Made by a program: the position numbers and the translations under genes. From contig DIDB01000187.1 in assembly GCA_002417905.1 (NCBI GenBank), forward strand, positions 1-7,518: a stretch of DNA of 7,518 nt. The letters run 5' to 3'. This stretch comes from Pseudomonadaceae bacterium UBA5811 (GTDB taxonomy: Bacteria > Pseudomonadota > Gammaproteobacteria > Pseudomonadales > Pseudomonadaceae). Of this stretch, positions 1-7,518 are shown in pieces. Every line of letters starts with the position of its first letter. The first letter of the stretch is position 1. The notes beneath the pieces are model-generated. The model was not told the origin of the DNA. It did not search any database and worked only from the letters and a program-made list of their open reading frames with translations.

Positions 1-217
1 GATTGAAGCCGGTCCCCAGGGCGGGCGGATCGAGTTCAGCCCCCAGACCTGCATCAACCCGCTGGTGCCGGTCAAAATGATCCAAACCCAGCCCACCCGC
101 TACCGGCTGGAGGGCGCCACCCAGCTGCGTTTCCAGGGGCCGATGGAACATCCGGATGACCGCTTCAATACCCTGGAAGCCCTGCTGGAGCGGCTGACAC
201 CCGCTGCCACAGGCTGA
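1..217 (+). CDS. mfd: Transcription-repair coupling factor Mfd, C-terminal end (5' part outside window)
   Basis: This is the 3' end of a gene entering from the left edge; 71 codons are visible in the frame starting at base 2, closed by TGA at 215-217. The tail reads EAGPQGGRIEF, then KMIQTQPTRYRLEG and LRF, which matches the end of Mfd, where the C-terminal (TRCF) domain ends in a GG..F / LIQ..P..YRL.G / LRF pattern. Mfd is a cytosolic ATP-dependent translocase that removes RNA polymerase stalled at DNA lesions and recruits UvrA. The helicase and RNA-polymerase-binding domains lie outside the window, so integrity cannot be judged. The position next to the methylthioinosine phosphorylase and nagZ genes matches the mfd neighbourhood of Pseudomonas. 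The identification rests on a short tail plus synteny. An unrelated gene is possible but unlikely. Confidence 0.85.
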   Translation, partial: IEAGPQGGRIEFSPQTCINPLVPVKMIQTQPTRYRLEGATQLRFQGPMEHPDDRFNTLEALLERLTPAATG

Positions 218-221
218 ATGC

Positions 222-1995
<1,774 letters not shown>

Positions 1996-2004
1996 CAAAC
2001 GTCC

Positions 2005-2529
2005 TTAGTCAAGCCGGGCCAGCGCCCACTCCGGGCAAGCCCGTTCTTCGATGGAAACCGGGCAGTGCACCGGTACAAGGGGAAACAGCTCAAGCAGTTC
2101 AGCATTGCGCATCCGGATACAGCCATGGGACAGCGGAATGCCCATCGGCTCCAGATCCGGGGTGCCATGCAGATAGATATAACGGCGGAACGTATCGACG
2201 TCACCCATCCGGTTGCGGCCCGGTTCACAGCCACTGAGCCAGAGAATCCGCGACAGGATCCAGTCCCGCTCCGGATACTGCCGGTGCAGGGCGCTGGACC
2301 AGATTTCCCCGGTCCAGCGCCGGCCCTGCAATACGGCGCCACAGGGCAATCCCTCGCCGATCCGGGCCCGCACCTGGTGCAGCCCCCTTGGCGTGCAGCC
2401 CGAGCCCTTGCGCTCACCCGGCCCGTTCAGGGCCGTGGAGACACCATAACGCCGCACCAACCGGCCCCCGGCAATGCCATACAGCTGCTGGTCAGCCAAG
2501 GAAATATGCAACCGTTCCAGACGCTGCAT
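2005..2529 (-). CDS. L,D-transpeptidase (YkuD) family protein, probably a cytosolic L,D-carboxypeptidase
   Basis: A 174-aa protein of the YkuD (ErfK/YbiS/YcfS/YnhG) fold. The active site is plain: HGTPD (121-125), then SHGCIRMRN (134-142) with Cys137 as nucleophile and His121, His135 and Arg139 in their usual places. YkuD enzymes normally act in the periplasm, cross-linking peptidoglycan or attaching lipoprotein. This one starts MQRLERLHISLADQQLYG, with no hydrophobic signal segment and no lipobox, so it should stay in the cytosol. A class of cytosolic YkuD enzymes (ElsL in Acinetobacter) trims tetrapeptides to tripeptides during wall recycling, and the nagZ neighbour fits that role; this assignment is inference. 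The start ATG at 2527-2529 lies 2 bases after the psrA stop, with GGAG 8 bases upstream inside the psrA coding sequence, implying translational coupling. It could instead be an uncharacterised L,D-transpeptidase. Confidence 0.9.
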   Translation of the reverse strand: MQRLERLHISLADQQLYGIAGGRLVRRYGVSTALNGPGERKGSGCTPRGLHQVRARIGEGLPCGAVLQGRRWTGEIWSSALHRQYPERDWILSRILWLSGCEPGRNRMGDVDTFRRYIYLHGTPDLEPMGIPLSHGCIRMRNAELLELFPLVPVHCPVSIEERACPEWALARLD

Positions 2530-2531
2530 GC

Positions 2532-3200
2532 TCAGGACTCCAGGGAAGCTGCGGACAGCAGCTCCAGCCGGGTGGCCGGGGCATGCAGTCCGCTGCCGAG
2601 AAAAGGCAGCATCAGCTGGATCAGGGACTCCAGGGACAAGGCCGTGCCAAAACGGCTTTCCATGGCCGTGTGCAGCCCCCGGTTGCCCGACAGGGTAAAG
2701 GTGGCGGCACCCAGCACAAAATACAGCCGCCAGTACAGCTCCAGCCGCGACAGGCCCGGCAGGGCGCTCTGGAACAGCGCCATATAGCGGCGGAATACCG
2801 GACCATAGCGGAACCCCAGATAATCCTGCAGCTCGCCCTGGGCCTCGGTAAAGGCCAGTCCCACCAACCGGACAAAGGCCGACAGCTCCTCGCCCCGCCC
2901 CTTGGCCTGCACCGCCAGCCCCACCAGCAGCTCCAGCAGCTCATCCACCGAAGCATCCCGCTGGCCCCGGGCATCCCGCTGGTCCAGCGCCTGTTCAAGA
3001 CGGCGGGAAAAAGGGGTCAGCACCCTGGACAGCACCGCCTGAACCAGGGCGTTTTTTGAGCCAAAATGGTAATTCACCGCCGCCAGATTGACCTTTGCCT
3101 TACTGGTGATCAGGCGTAATGAGGTTTCAGAAAAGCCCCGTTCCACAAACAGCTGCTCGGCAGCATCCAGAATGCGCTGCACCGTCTCAGACTGCGCCAT
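2532..3200 (-). CDS. psrA: TetR-family transcriptional regulator PsrA
   Basis: A 222-aa TetR-type repressor. The N-terminus MAQSETVQRILDAAEQLF leads into a helix-turn-helix at roughly residues 26-47 (TSLRLITSKAKVNLAAVNYHF), then GSKNALVQAV. This is nearly the sequence I recall for Pseudomonas PsrA, which binds long-chain acyl ligands and controls rpoS, fatty-acid oxidation genes and itself. The C-terminal ligand domain (from about residue 60) is less conserved, as usual in this family. The start is the ATG at 3198-3200, preceded by GGAGAGG. A GTG 12 bases upstream is also open but overlaps that ribosome binding site. It is the first gene of the run psrA - YkuD enzyme - nagZ - phosphorylase. 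A self-operator sits in its promoter. Identification by sequence is strong; the regulon in this organism is unknown. Confidence 0.92.
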   Translation of the reverse strand: MAQSETVQRILDAAEQLFVERGFSETSLRLITSKAKVNLAAVNYHFGSKNALVQAVLSRVLTPFSRRLEQALDQRDARGQRDASVDELLELLVGLAVQAKGRGEELSAFVRLVGLAFTEAQGELQDYLGFRYGPVFRRYMALFQSALPGLSRLELYWRLYFVLGAATFTLSGNRGLHTAMESRFGTALSLESLIQLMLPFLGSGLHAPATRLELLSAASLES

Positions 3201-3215
3201 GATCCTCTCCACAAG

Positions 3216-3229
3216 CGAACGGCCGTTTC
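3216..3229 (-). promoter_or_regulatory. Putative PsrA operator (autoregulatory)
   Basis: The minus strand reads GAAAC-GGCC-GTTCG. The PsrA site reported in Pseudomonas is an inverted repeat of the form (G/C)AAAC-N2-4-GTTT(G/C), so one base differs. It directly abuts the proposed -10 hexamer of psrA, where bound repressor would block RNA polymerase, and ends 15 bases before the start codon. Its function is inferred from family knowledge, position and match. Confidence 0.6.
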
Positions 3230-3258
3230 AAACTATCGCCCGCCTGCGGCGGCGTCAA
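3230..3258 (-). promoter_or_regulatory. Putative sigma-70 promoter of the psrA operon
   Basis: The minus strand shows TTGACG (3253-3258) as -35, a 17-base spacer, and TAGTTT (3230-3235) as -10. The -35 is five of six to consensus and the spacing is ideal. The spacer contains a short GC hairpin (CCGCC-TGC-GGCGG, 3240-3252), which I read as incidental. The whole promoter fits in the 68-base gap between kdoO and psrA, so psrA can be transcribed independently of kdoO. Confidence 0.6.
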
Positions 3259-3268
3259 CGCCAGCCAT

Positions 3269-4150
3269 TCAGACCAGTGGCCGACCGGCCAGCTTCTCCA
3301 GCACCCGCAACGGTGAGCGCTCCGGATAGACCATCTGCTCCACCGGCAGATAGAACGTCTGCTCCAGCATGAACTGCCCGCCCAGCACCGCATGGGAAGC
3401 CTGGTCGGAAAACACCACCCAGGTTTCGCCCGGGGCAAAGGCCAGCGCCAGGCGCCCGGCACTGTACTGGTAATCCAGATCGGCTTTCATCCGGTCATGC
3501 AGCTGCAGCATGTAATGGTCATAGGGACTGCGCAGCGAACGGGTCAAACCCAGCAGGGCCAGCAGCCGGGCCTGCCAGCGGGCCGGGGGCAGAATCTGCC
3601 CGAAAAAGCGCCGGGCCAGTTCAGGAAAGGGCTCGCCCACACACCAGCGGCGCACCCCCTCCGGATTCAGGTTATGAAAGACCCGTAGCAGCCGCCGGCC
3701 ATTGACCGGTGTTGCCGGAAAGGCATCCACATGCAGCCGGGTATCATCCCGCCGCCAGGAGCGCACCGGCCGGCCGGCAATTTCAGCAGGCCGGTAGCTG
3801 GTCCGGCCCGCCTCCAGCTGGCCCCGGTAAGCCGGCAGCAGGTTATCCAGCAAACTGGCGCTCAGCCGGGCATAACGTGCCATCACCGCCCGCAGCCGGC
3901 CAGCCAGCGCCGGGTCATCCACACAGCCTTTCAGGCGACCGGTGGCCGGGTCATAGCTGATATTTTTCCGGCTGCCGTCAAGCAGTGCATCAGACAGCAC
4001 CACCTGCTCGCCCTCTTCCAGCGGAAACGCCAGTGGCAGACGTAGCACACAGCCGGACTCCAGGGCATCCAGGGCGTGGGCCACCACACCAGGCTCCGGA
4101 ATACTCTCCCAGTGGCTCAGCTGGACTGTTTCTACAGGATTCATGGCCAT
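3269..4150 (-). CDS. kdoO: Kdo 3-hydroxylase family protein (Fe(II)/2-oxoglutarate dioxygenase, KdoO-like)
   Basis: A 293-aa protein resembling KdoO of Burkholderia and Yersinia, which hydroxylates the 3-position of 3-deoxy-D-manno-octulosonic acid (Kdo) in the lipopolysaccharide inner core, using Fe(II), oxygen and 2-oxoglutarate. The family signature is DDTRLHVDAFP (135-145), giving the metal-binding H-x-D (H140, D142), followed by GRRLLRVFHNLNPEG (151-165). FSDQASHAVLGGQFMLEQTF (248-267) probably supplies the third metal ligand, H253. YDHYMLQLHDRMK (210-222) is also typical. There is no signal peptide, consistent with action on cytosolic Kdo-lipid A precursors. The start at 4148-4150 is preferred over an ATG two codons later because GGGGA lies 8 bases upstream. 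The gene sits between psrA and lexA, divergent from lexA, where I do not recall one in Pseudomonas. Exact substrate is inferred. Confidence 0.85.
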   Translation of the reverse strand: MAMNPVETVQLSHWESIPEPGVVAHALDALESGCVLRLPLAFPLEEGEQVVLSDALLDGSRKNISYDPATGRLKGCVDDPALAGRLRAVMARYARLSASLLDNLLPAYRGQLEAGRTSYRPAEIAGRPVRSWRRDDTRLHVDAFPATPVNGRRLLRVFHNLNPEGVRRWCVGEPFPELARRFFGQILPPARWQARLLALLGLTRSLRSPYDHYMLQLHDRMKADLDYQYSAGRLALAFAPGETWVVFSDQASHAVLGGQFMLEQTFYLPVEQMVYPERSPLRVLEKLAGRPLV

Positions 4151-4261
4151 CGGGTCGTCCCCATCCAGATGCAGCAGCAAAGACCGGATTCTCGCAGGCC
4201 GCTCCCGGCACCAGCAACCGGAAAATCCGTGATTCCCCGTAGCAGGCCTGCAGGTCGCCGA

Positions 4262-4289
4262 TTGCCGGCCCGCAAAGACTGTATACAAT
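4262..4289 (+). promoter_or_regulatory. Putative sigma-70 promoter of lexA
   Basis: TTGCCG (4262-4267) and TACAAT (4284-4289) are separated by 16 bases, and TACAAT is five of six to the -10 consensus. The -10 lies inside the SOS box, so LexA binding would exclude RNA polymerase. Transcription would start about 7 bases further on, leaving a leader of roughly 25 bases. Confidence 0.6.
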
Positions 4290-4294
4290 TACAG
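4279..4294 (+). promoter_or_regulatory. LexA binding site (SOS box)
   Basis: CTGT-ATACAATT-ACAG matches the gammaproteobacterial CTGT-N8-ACAG consensus in both arms. It ends 26 bases before the lexA start and covers the -10, the classic autorepression layout. I found no second correctly spaced box nearby, although E. coli lexA has two. It is also 129 bases from the start of the divergent kdoO gene. Confidence 0.93.
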
Positions 4295-4309
4295 CCATCT
4301 GCCGGTTAC

Positions 4310-4314
4310 AGGAG
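4310..4314 (+). promoter_or_regulatory. Ribosome binding site of lexA
   Basis: AGGAG lies 6 bases before the ATG at 4321 and supports that start. Confidence 0.8.
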
Positions 4315-4320
4315 CCTGCC

Positions 4321-4941
4321 ATGTTCAAACTGACGCCCCGCCAGGCCGAGGTGCTGGCTTTCATCCGGCGCTGCCTGGAGGCACAGGGCTATCCGCCGAC
4401 CCGCCAGGAGATTGCCGGAACCTTGGGCTTCCGCTCGGCCAATGCCGCCGAAGAGCATCTGAAAGCCCTGGCCCGCAAGGGCGCCATCCAGCTGGTCGCG
4501 GGGGCCTCCCGGGGTATCCGCCTGGCCAGCCCGGCAGCACCGGCAGGCCTGCCCGTCATCGGCCGGGTGGCCGCCGGCGCACCCATTCTGGCCCTGCCAC
4601 ATGTGGAAGAATACTGTCCGGCTGACCCCGCCCTGTTCCAGCCCCGGGCTGACTTCCTGCTACGCGTCCAGGGACAGAGCATGCAGGATGCCGGTATCCT
4701 GGACGGCGACCTGCTGGCCGTTCACGCCACGCCGGAAGCCCGCAACGGCCAGATTGTGGTGGCCCGGCTGGATAACGAGGTGACGGTCAAACGCTTCCGC
4801 CACGAGGGGCGGCAGGTCATCCTGCAGGCCGAAAACGCCTGTTTCTCACCCATCCAGATTGATCTGGACCGCCAGGAGCTGGTTATCGAGGGCCTGATGG
4901 TCGGCATCATCCGCCGTCAGGGCAAGGCGGGCAGGCCATAA
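4321..4941 (+). CDS. lexA: SOS-response repressor and self-cleaving protease LexA
   Basis: A 206-aa protein, close to E. coli LexA (202 aa). The N-terminal winged helix begins [15 protein letters not shown] and contains [15 protein letters not shown] (23-37) and [16 protein letters not shown] (39-54), the DNA-recognition region. The C-terminal S24 peptidase domain has the cleavage site VAAGAP with Ala85-Gly86, nucleophile Ser120 in [12 protein letters not shown] (128-135), and the general-base Lys157 in EVTVKRF. All residues needed for RecA-stimulated self-cleavage are present. LexA represses DNA-damage genes and itself through the SOS box immediately upstream. It is the only complete + strand gene in the window, divergent from kdoO. 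No sulA-like gene follows, unlike in Pseudomonas. Identification is certain. Confidence 0.98.
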   Translation: MFKLTPRQAEVLAFIRRCLEAQGYPPTRQEIAGTLGFRSANAAEEHLKALARKGAIQLVAGASRGIRLASPAAPAGLPVIGRVAAGAPILALPHVEEYCPADPALFQPRADFLLRVQGQSMQDAGILDGDLLAVHATPEARNGQIVVARLDNEVTVKRFRHEGRQVILQAENACFSPIQIDLDRQELVIEGLMVGIIRRQGKAGRP

Positions 4942-5151
4942 TCCCGGCCACGACCCGCTCCGGGCCCATCAGCAAACGGGAAGACGCTTGAAGAAAAGGG
5001 CATTTTGCCTGCGATGGCCGGCAGCATTGCAGCCAGATGTGCTCAGGAGCCGAAGCCGGGTTTTTCCTGGAAAACTGCCCGGGCACCCCAATGAATGGCG
5101 ATCACGATGGCATGCCCTGCGAAAACGACACCCGGTTCTGAGCCCGCCGGA
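4942..5151. other. Intergenic region after lexA with no convincing gene
   Basis: About 210 bases between the convergent lexA and small hypothetical gene. A + strand frame opening at 4988 lacks a good ribosome binding site, has a composition unlike the neighbours, and runs antisense through the next gene, so I do not call it. There are weak hairpins, such as CCCG-CTC-CGGG at 4954-4964. On the minus strand GGCA-AAA-TGCC followed by CTTTTCTT (about 4991-5009) could be a poor terminator for the small gene. None is strong. Confidence 0.5.
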
Positions 5152-5406
5152 TCAGTGCAGAATCCGCGCCCCATATTCCGCATCACTTTCCGGCAGCCCA
5201 TCCAGAACCTCACCCTCAGCAATCTGTCCGGCCAGCTGTACACCGGTATCAAACATGGCCTTGGCCACTTCAATATGCTGGCCCTGCAGGAACTGGCGGG
5301 CCTGCTCTGAAAACTCCAGGGTAACCAGCACCATTTCATCCCCGGCGCGGCGCAGCATCAGGCGGCCATCGGGCAGTTCAATGATTTCCAGAAAAGCGGT
5401 AGGCAT
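5152..5406 (-). CDS. Small conserved hypothetical protein (PA3009-like)
   Basis: An 84-aa protein of unknown function, beginning MPTAFLEIIELPDGRLMLRRAG with VLVTLEFSEQARQFL at residues 26-40 and an acidic C-terminal third. It is soluble in appearance, with no signal peptide, membrane segment, cysteine pair or known motif. The start ATG at 5404-5406 has AGAGGA (5415-5420) 8 bases upstream, a good ribosome binding site that supports a real gene. It resembles, by position and the opening F.EI..LPDG...L.RAGD pattern, the small gene found between lexA and topA in pseudomonads (PA3009 in P. aeruginosa), from memory. It follows the DUF6586 gene by 96 bases, and a probable terminator lies between them, so it may have its own promoter; I could not identify a convincing one. 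Confidence 0.78.
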   Translation of the reverse strand: MPTAFLEIIELPDGRLMLRRAGDEMVLVTLEFSEQARQFLQGQHIEVAKAMFDTGVQLAGQIAEGEVLDGLPESDAEYGARILH

Positions 5407-5480
5407 GATGATTGTCCTCTAAACATGCAGGATGCGCAGTGCCACAGCAGAGTGCCCGCCTCACTGATGCAGCCAGTCAT

Positions 5481-5505
5481 ACAGAAATACCCCGGTGCGG
5501 GGTTA
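5481..5505 (-). terminator. Probable intrinsic terminator after the DUF6586 gene
   Basis: On the minus strand a 6-bp stem ACCCCG / CGGGGT with a CAC loop (5489-5503) is followed by ATTTCTGT. The stem begins at the last base of the TAA stop codon. The stem is GC-rich but the tail is only moderately U-rich, so termination may be partial and could let some transcript through to the next small gene. Confidence 0.6.
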
Positions 5506-5997
5506 CCATTCGGTCATTGATTCGCGAAAACGCAGGATCAGCGCCTTGAGCTGCTGGCGCCAGCGGGCCAGCTCGTCGATATCCCGCAGCAGGTCATCGG
5601 CCAGCACGGTCTCCGGCGGATTCATATTCTCAGCCTGAACCGGCCGGGGCGGCTGGAACAGCTGGCCATACTGCTGCAGCAGAACAGCCAGCCAGCTGGA
5701 TGGATCACCCGCCATGTCCAGCAGCTCGGCCAGCTCGGGACAGGGCATCTGCTCCAGGGTGGCCCGGGTCAGGATTTTTTCCACCCGGCGCAGCTCCATG
5801 GCTGGCGAGCGGTAAAAGCCCAGGATTTCATGGCACAGGCCCAGCAGGGCACCGTACAGATGAAACAGGCTGGTTTCCCGCTCCGCCAGGATGCAGCCCG
5901 GATCCCGGTTGTCCAGCACCGCCTGGCGCCAGCGGTCCAGTGCCAGGCCGGTGAAATACATCTTCTGGTTGGTTCTGGTGTAAAGCTCGTTGGCCAT
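5503..5997 (-). CDS. DUF6586 family protein (PA3010-like), unknown function
   Basis: A 164-aa soluble protein beginning MANELYTRTNQKMYFTGLALDRW, with SLFHLYGALLGLCHEILGFY at residues 43-62 and a C-terminal helix ending FRESMTEW. These N-terminal blocks match, from memory, the conserved hypothetical beside topA in Pseudomonas (PA3010, DUF6586). No catalytic motif, signal peptide or clear membrane segment is visible. The leucine-rich, charged pattern suggests an all-alpha protein. The start at 5995-5997 has GGGAG (6005-6009) 7 bases upstream. It lies 50 bases after the topA stop on the same strand and is probably transcribed with topA, with a hairpin terminator at its end. Function is unknown; the constant link with topA is the only clue. 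Confidence 0.85.
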   Translation of the reverse strand: MANELYTRTNQKMYFTGLALDRWRQAVLDNRDPGCILAERETSLFHLYGALLGLCHEILGFYRSPAMELRRVEKILTRATLEQMPCPELAELLDMAGDPSSWLAVLLQQYGQLFQPPRPVQAENMNPPETVLADDLLRDIDELARWRQQLKALILRFRESMTEW

Positions 5998-6020
5998 GAC
6001 GGCTCTCCCGCAGGACCCGA

Positions 6021-6043
6021 CCGCCCGGGCGGCGGGCCGCCGC
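6021..6043. repeat. GC-rich inverted repeats between topA and the DUF6586 gene
   Basis: CCGCCCGGGCGG (6021-6032) is a perfect 12-base palindrome, immediately followed by CGGCG-GGC-CGCCG (about 6030-6042). Both can form stable hairpins in the intercistronic RNA. No U-run follows on either strand, so this is not a standard terminator. It might tune expression or stability between the two genes, or be incidental in G+C-rich DNA. Confidence 0.4.
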
Positions 6044-6047
6044 CTGC

Positions 6048-7518
6048 CTATTTGGTGGAAACGGCCCAGTGGCCATGATCGTAAAAGGCTTTCCAGCCGG
6101 TCGGCTTGCCATCCACTTCAGACTGCACATACTGCTCCCTGGTCTTGCGGCTGAAGCGGATGACCGCCGGACGGCCCTCCGGATCCTGCAGCGGAGCGTC
6201 CAGCAGGTAATGGTATTTGGGGTCTATTTCCGCCCGGTGGGCCAGCAGCTCGCGCACCAGTGGCGCCCGGGTTTCCCGTTTTTTCGGAAACTGGCTGGCC
6301 GCCAGGAACAGCCCGGAGGCCCCATCCCGCAGCACATAGGTGTCGTCCACTTTCTCGCAGCGCAACTCCGGCATGGGCACCGCATCCATTTTCGGCGGAG
6401 CCGGTTCACCATTTTTCAGCAGCTTGCGAGTATTTTTGCACTCCGGATTGGTACAGCCAAAGAATTTGCCAAACCGGCCGGTTTTCAGCTGCATTTCGCT
6501 GCCGCACTTGTCACATTCCAGGGTCGGACCTTCATAGCCCTTGATCCGGAACTGGCCGTCCTCCACTTCGTAGCCCGAACAGTCCGGGTTATTGCCGCAG
6601 ATATGCAGCTTGTGCTGCTCGTCCAGCAGATAGGGCTCCATGGCTGTGCCACAGATCGGGCAACGCCGCTTGCCCAGCAGCACCCTGGATTCGGACTCGC
6701 CTTCGTCGTCCCCGGCAATTTCTCCCCCGGGCACCAGGTTGATGGTGGCCTTGCAGCGCTCCTTGGGCGGCAGGCTGTAACCGGAACAGCCGAGAAAGAC
6801 GCCGGTAGAGGCGGTACGGATCATCATCGGCCGGCCGCAGACCTTGCAGGGGATATCGGTCAGGGTCGGCTGGTTGGCCCGCATGCCCTGCTCTGCCGAG
6901 CCGGCCACTTCCAGCCGCTGGCTGAAGTCGCCGTAAAACTCGTCCAGCAGGTTTTTCCAGTTGCGCACCCCCTGGGCAACCTTGTCCAGGTCCTCTTCCA
7001 TATGAGCGGTGAAACCGTAATCCATCAGGTCCCGGAAGCTCTCTGACAGCCGTTCGGTAACAATTTCCCCCATTTTCTCGGCATAGAACCGGCGGTTGTT
7101 CACCGAGACATAGCCACGCTCCTGGATGGTGGAAATGATCGCCGCATAGGTCGAGGGCCGGCCAATCCCGCGCTTTTCCATTTCCCGCACCAGACTGGCT
7201 TCGGTATAGCGGGCCGGGGGCTTGGTAAAGTGCTGGCTGGGGTCCAGTTTCAGCAGGGCCAGCGTTTCGCCCGGCTGCATTTCGGGAAGAATATCATCTT
7301 CCCCGGATTTGCCCTGGGCAGGCTGGACCCGGGTATAGCCATCAAATTTCAGGATACGGCCCCGGGCACGCAGCTCAAACTCGCCCGCGGTCACACTGAC
7401 ACTGCTGGACAGGTATTGCGCGGCCGTCTTCTGGCAGGCCACAAACTGCCCCCAGCGCAGCTCATACCGCCGCTCGGCATCCCGCCCCCCCCCGGCCCCC
7501 TGGCCCGGCTCACGCTGC
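6048..7518 (-). CDS. topA: DNA topoisomerase I TopA, C-terminal part (5' end outside window)
   Basis: The last 489 codons of a type IA topoisomerase, which relaxes negatively supercoiled DNA. The frame is open to the right edge and ends with TAG at 6048-6050. Visible landmarks are [61 protein letters not shown] and [13 protein letters not shown]. Three tetracysteine zinc ribbons follow, beginning [16 protein letters not shown] and CDKCGSEM. Two further C-terminal domains without paired cysteines end at WAVSTK. This arrangement matches E. coli TopA, which is about 865 aa, so some 380 N-terminal residues, including the Toprim domain and catalytic tyrosine, are outside the window. Near the right edge a glycine-rich loop (GQGAGGG) precedes the conserved [10 protein letters not shown] block; it is encoded by a 9-base C run on the + strand. 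No internal break is seen. Confidence 0.97.
   Translation of the reverse strand, partial: QREPGQGAGGGRDAERRYELRWGQFVACQKTAAQYLSSSVSVTAGEFELRARGRILKFDGYTRVQPAQGKSGEDDILPEMQPGETLALLKLDPSQHFTKPPARYTEASLVREMEKRGIGRPSTYAAIISTIQERGYVSVNNRRFYAEKMGEIVTERLSESFRDLMDYGFTAHMEEDLDKVAQGVRNWKNLLDEFYGDFSQRLEVAGSAEQGMRANQPTLTDIPCKVCGRPMMIRTASTGVFLGCSGYSLPPKERCKATINLVPGGEIAGDDEGESESRVLLGKRRCPICGTAMEPYLLDEQHKLHICGNNPDCSGYEVEDGQFRIKGYEGPTLECDKCGSEMQLKTGRFGKFFGCTNPECKNTRKLLKNGEPAPPKMDAVPMPELRCEKVDDTYVLRDGASGLFLAASQFPKKRETRAPLVRELLAHRAEIDPKYHYLLDAPLQDPEGRPAVIRFSRKTREQYVQSEVDGKPTGWKAFYDHGHWAVSTK

Noticed and set aside
3240..3252. Hairpin CCGCC-TGC-GGCGG as a terminator for kdoO
   Set aside because: Only 5 bp with no proper U-run after it, and it sits in the spacer of the psrA promoter.
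4126..4137. CTGT-TTCT-ACAG inside the start of kdoO, resembling an SOS box
   Set aside because: Both arms match but the spacer is only 4 bases, incompatible with LexA dimer binding.
4300..4313. Possible second SOS box between the first box and the lexA start (CTGC...ACAG)
   Set aside because: The left arm is imperfect and the spacer is 5 bases rather than 8.
4988..5422. + strand open frame after lexA, a possible replacement for sulA
   Set aside because: No SulA-like sequence and no good ribosome binding site; its second half is antisense to the better supported 84-aa gene.
5422..5450. Sigma-54-like promoter (TGGCAC ... TGCA) upstream of the 84-aa gene
   Set aside because: The GG-to-GC distance is 13 bases where 10 is required, and the match is weak.
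6069..7046. Long + strand open frame (325 codons) antisense to topA
   Set aside because: It lies wholly inside the conserved topA coding sequence, has no recognisable domain, and is explained by G+C-rich codon bias on the opposite strand.

Overview
The window is a gene-dense, G+C-rich stretch of a gammaproteobacterial chromosome. Gene order and protein sequence point to the Pseudomonadales and their neighbours: mfd, S-methyl-5'-thioinosine phosphorylase, nagZ, psrA, lexA, two small conserved genes and topA follow the order I recall for the mfd-to-topA region of Pseudomonas aeruginosa. It departs from that order in two ways: a Kdo hydroxylase gene lies between psrA and lexA, and no sulA follows lexA. 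It is therefore probably a relative of Pseudomonas rather than a typical pseudomonad. I cannot name the genus.

Layout. The left edge holds the last 71 codons of mfd on the + strand (1-217). It converges, with only 4 bases between the stop codons, on a four-gene minus-strand run (222-3200). Read 5' to 3', this run is psrA (fatty-acid-responsive TetR repressor), a YkuD/L,D-transpeptidase-fold enzyme without a signal peptide, nagZ, and S-methyl-5'-thioinosine phosphorylase. The gaps are 2, 9 and 25 bases and each gene has its own ribosome binding site, so it looks like one operon. Its promoter (-35 TTGACG, 17-base spacer, -10 TAGTTT) has a PsrA-type inverted repeat directly next to the -10, which suggests self-repression. 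Upstream of it, also on the minus strand, is a Kdo 3-hydroxylase gene (3269-4150). This is divergent from lexA (4321-4941, + strand), whose promoter carries a perfect SOS box over the -10.

Right of lexA are about 210 bases without a convincing gene, then three minus-strand genes: a small conserved hypothetical (5152-5406), a DUF6586-type protein (5503-5997) and the C-terminal 489 codons of topA (6048 to the right edge). A hairpin with a U-rich tail overlaps the stop codon of the DUF6586 gene and probably ends the topA transcript.

Function. Most of this is housekeeping: transcription-coupled repair (Mfd), SOS control (LexA), DNA supercoiling (TopA), purine and methylthio salvage, and cell-wall recycling (NagZ, with the YkuD protein as a plausible cytosolic L,D-carboxypeptidase partner). 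I see no mobile element, CRISPR array, tRNA, rRNA or defence system. I do not think the window holds a wholly new system. The most interesting points are the leaderless YkuD enzyme in a psrA-nagZ operon, the inserted kdoO gene, the PsrA operator, and the missing sulA.
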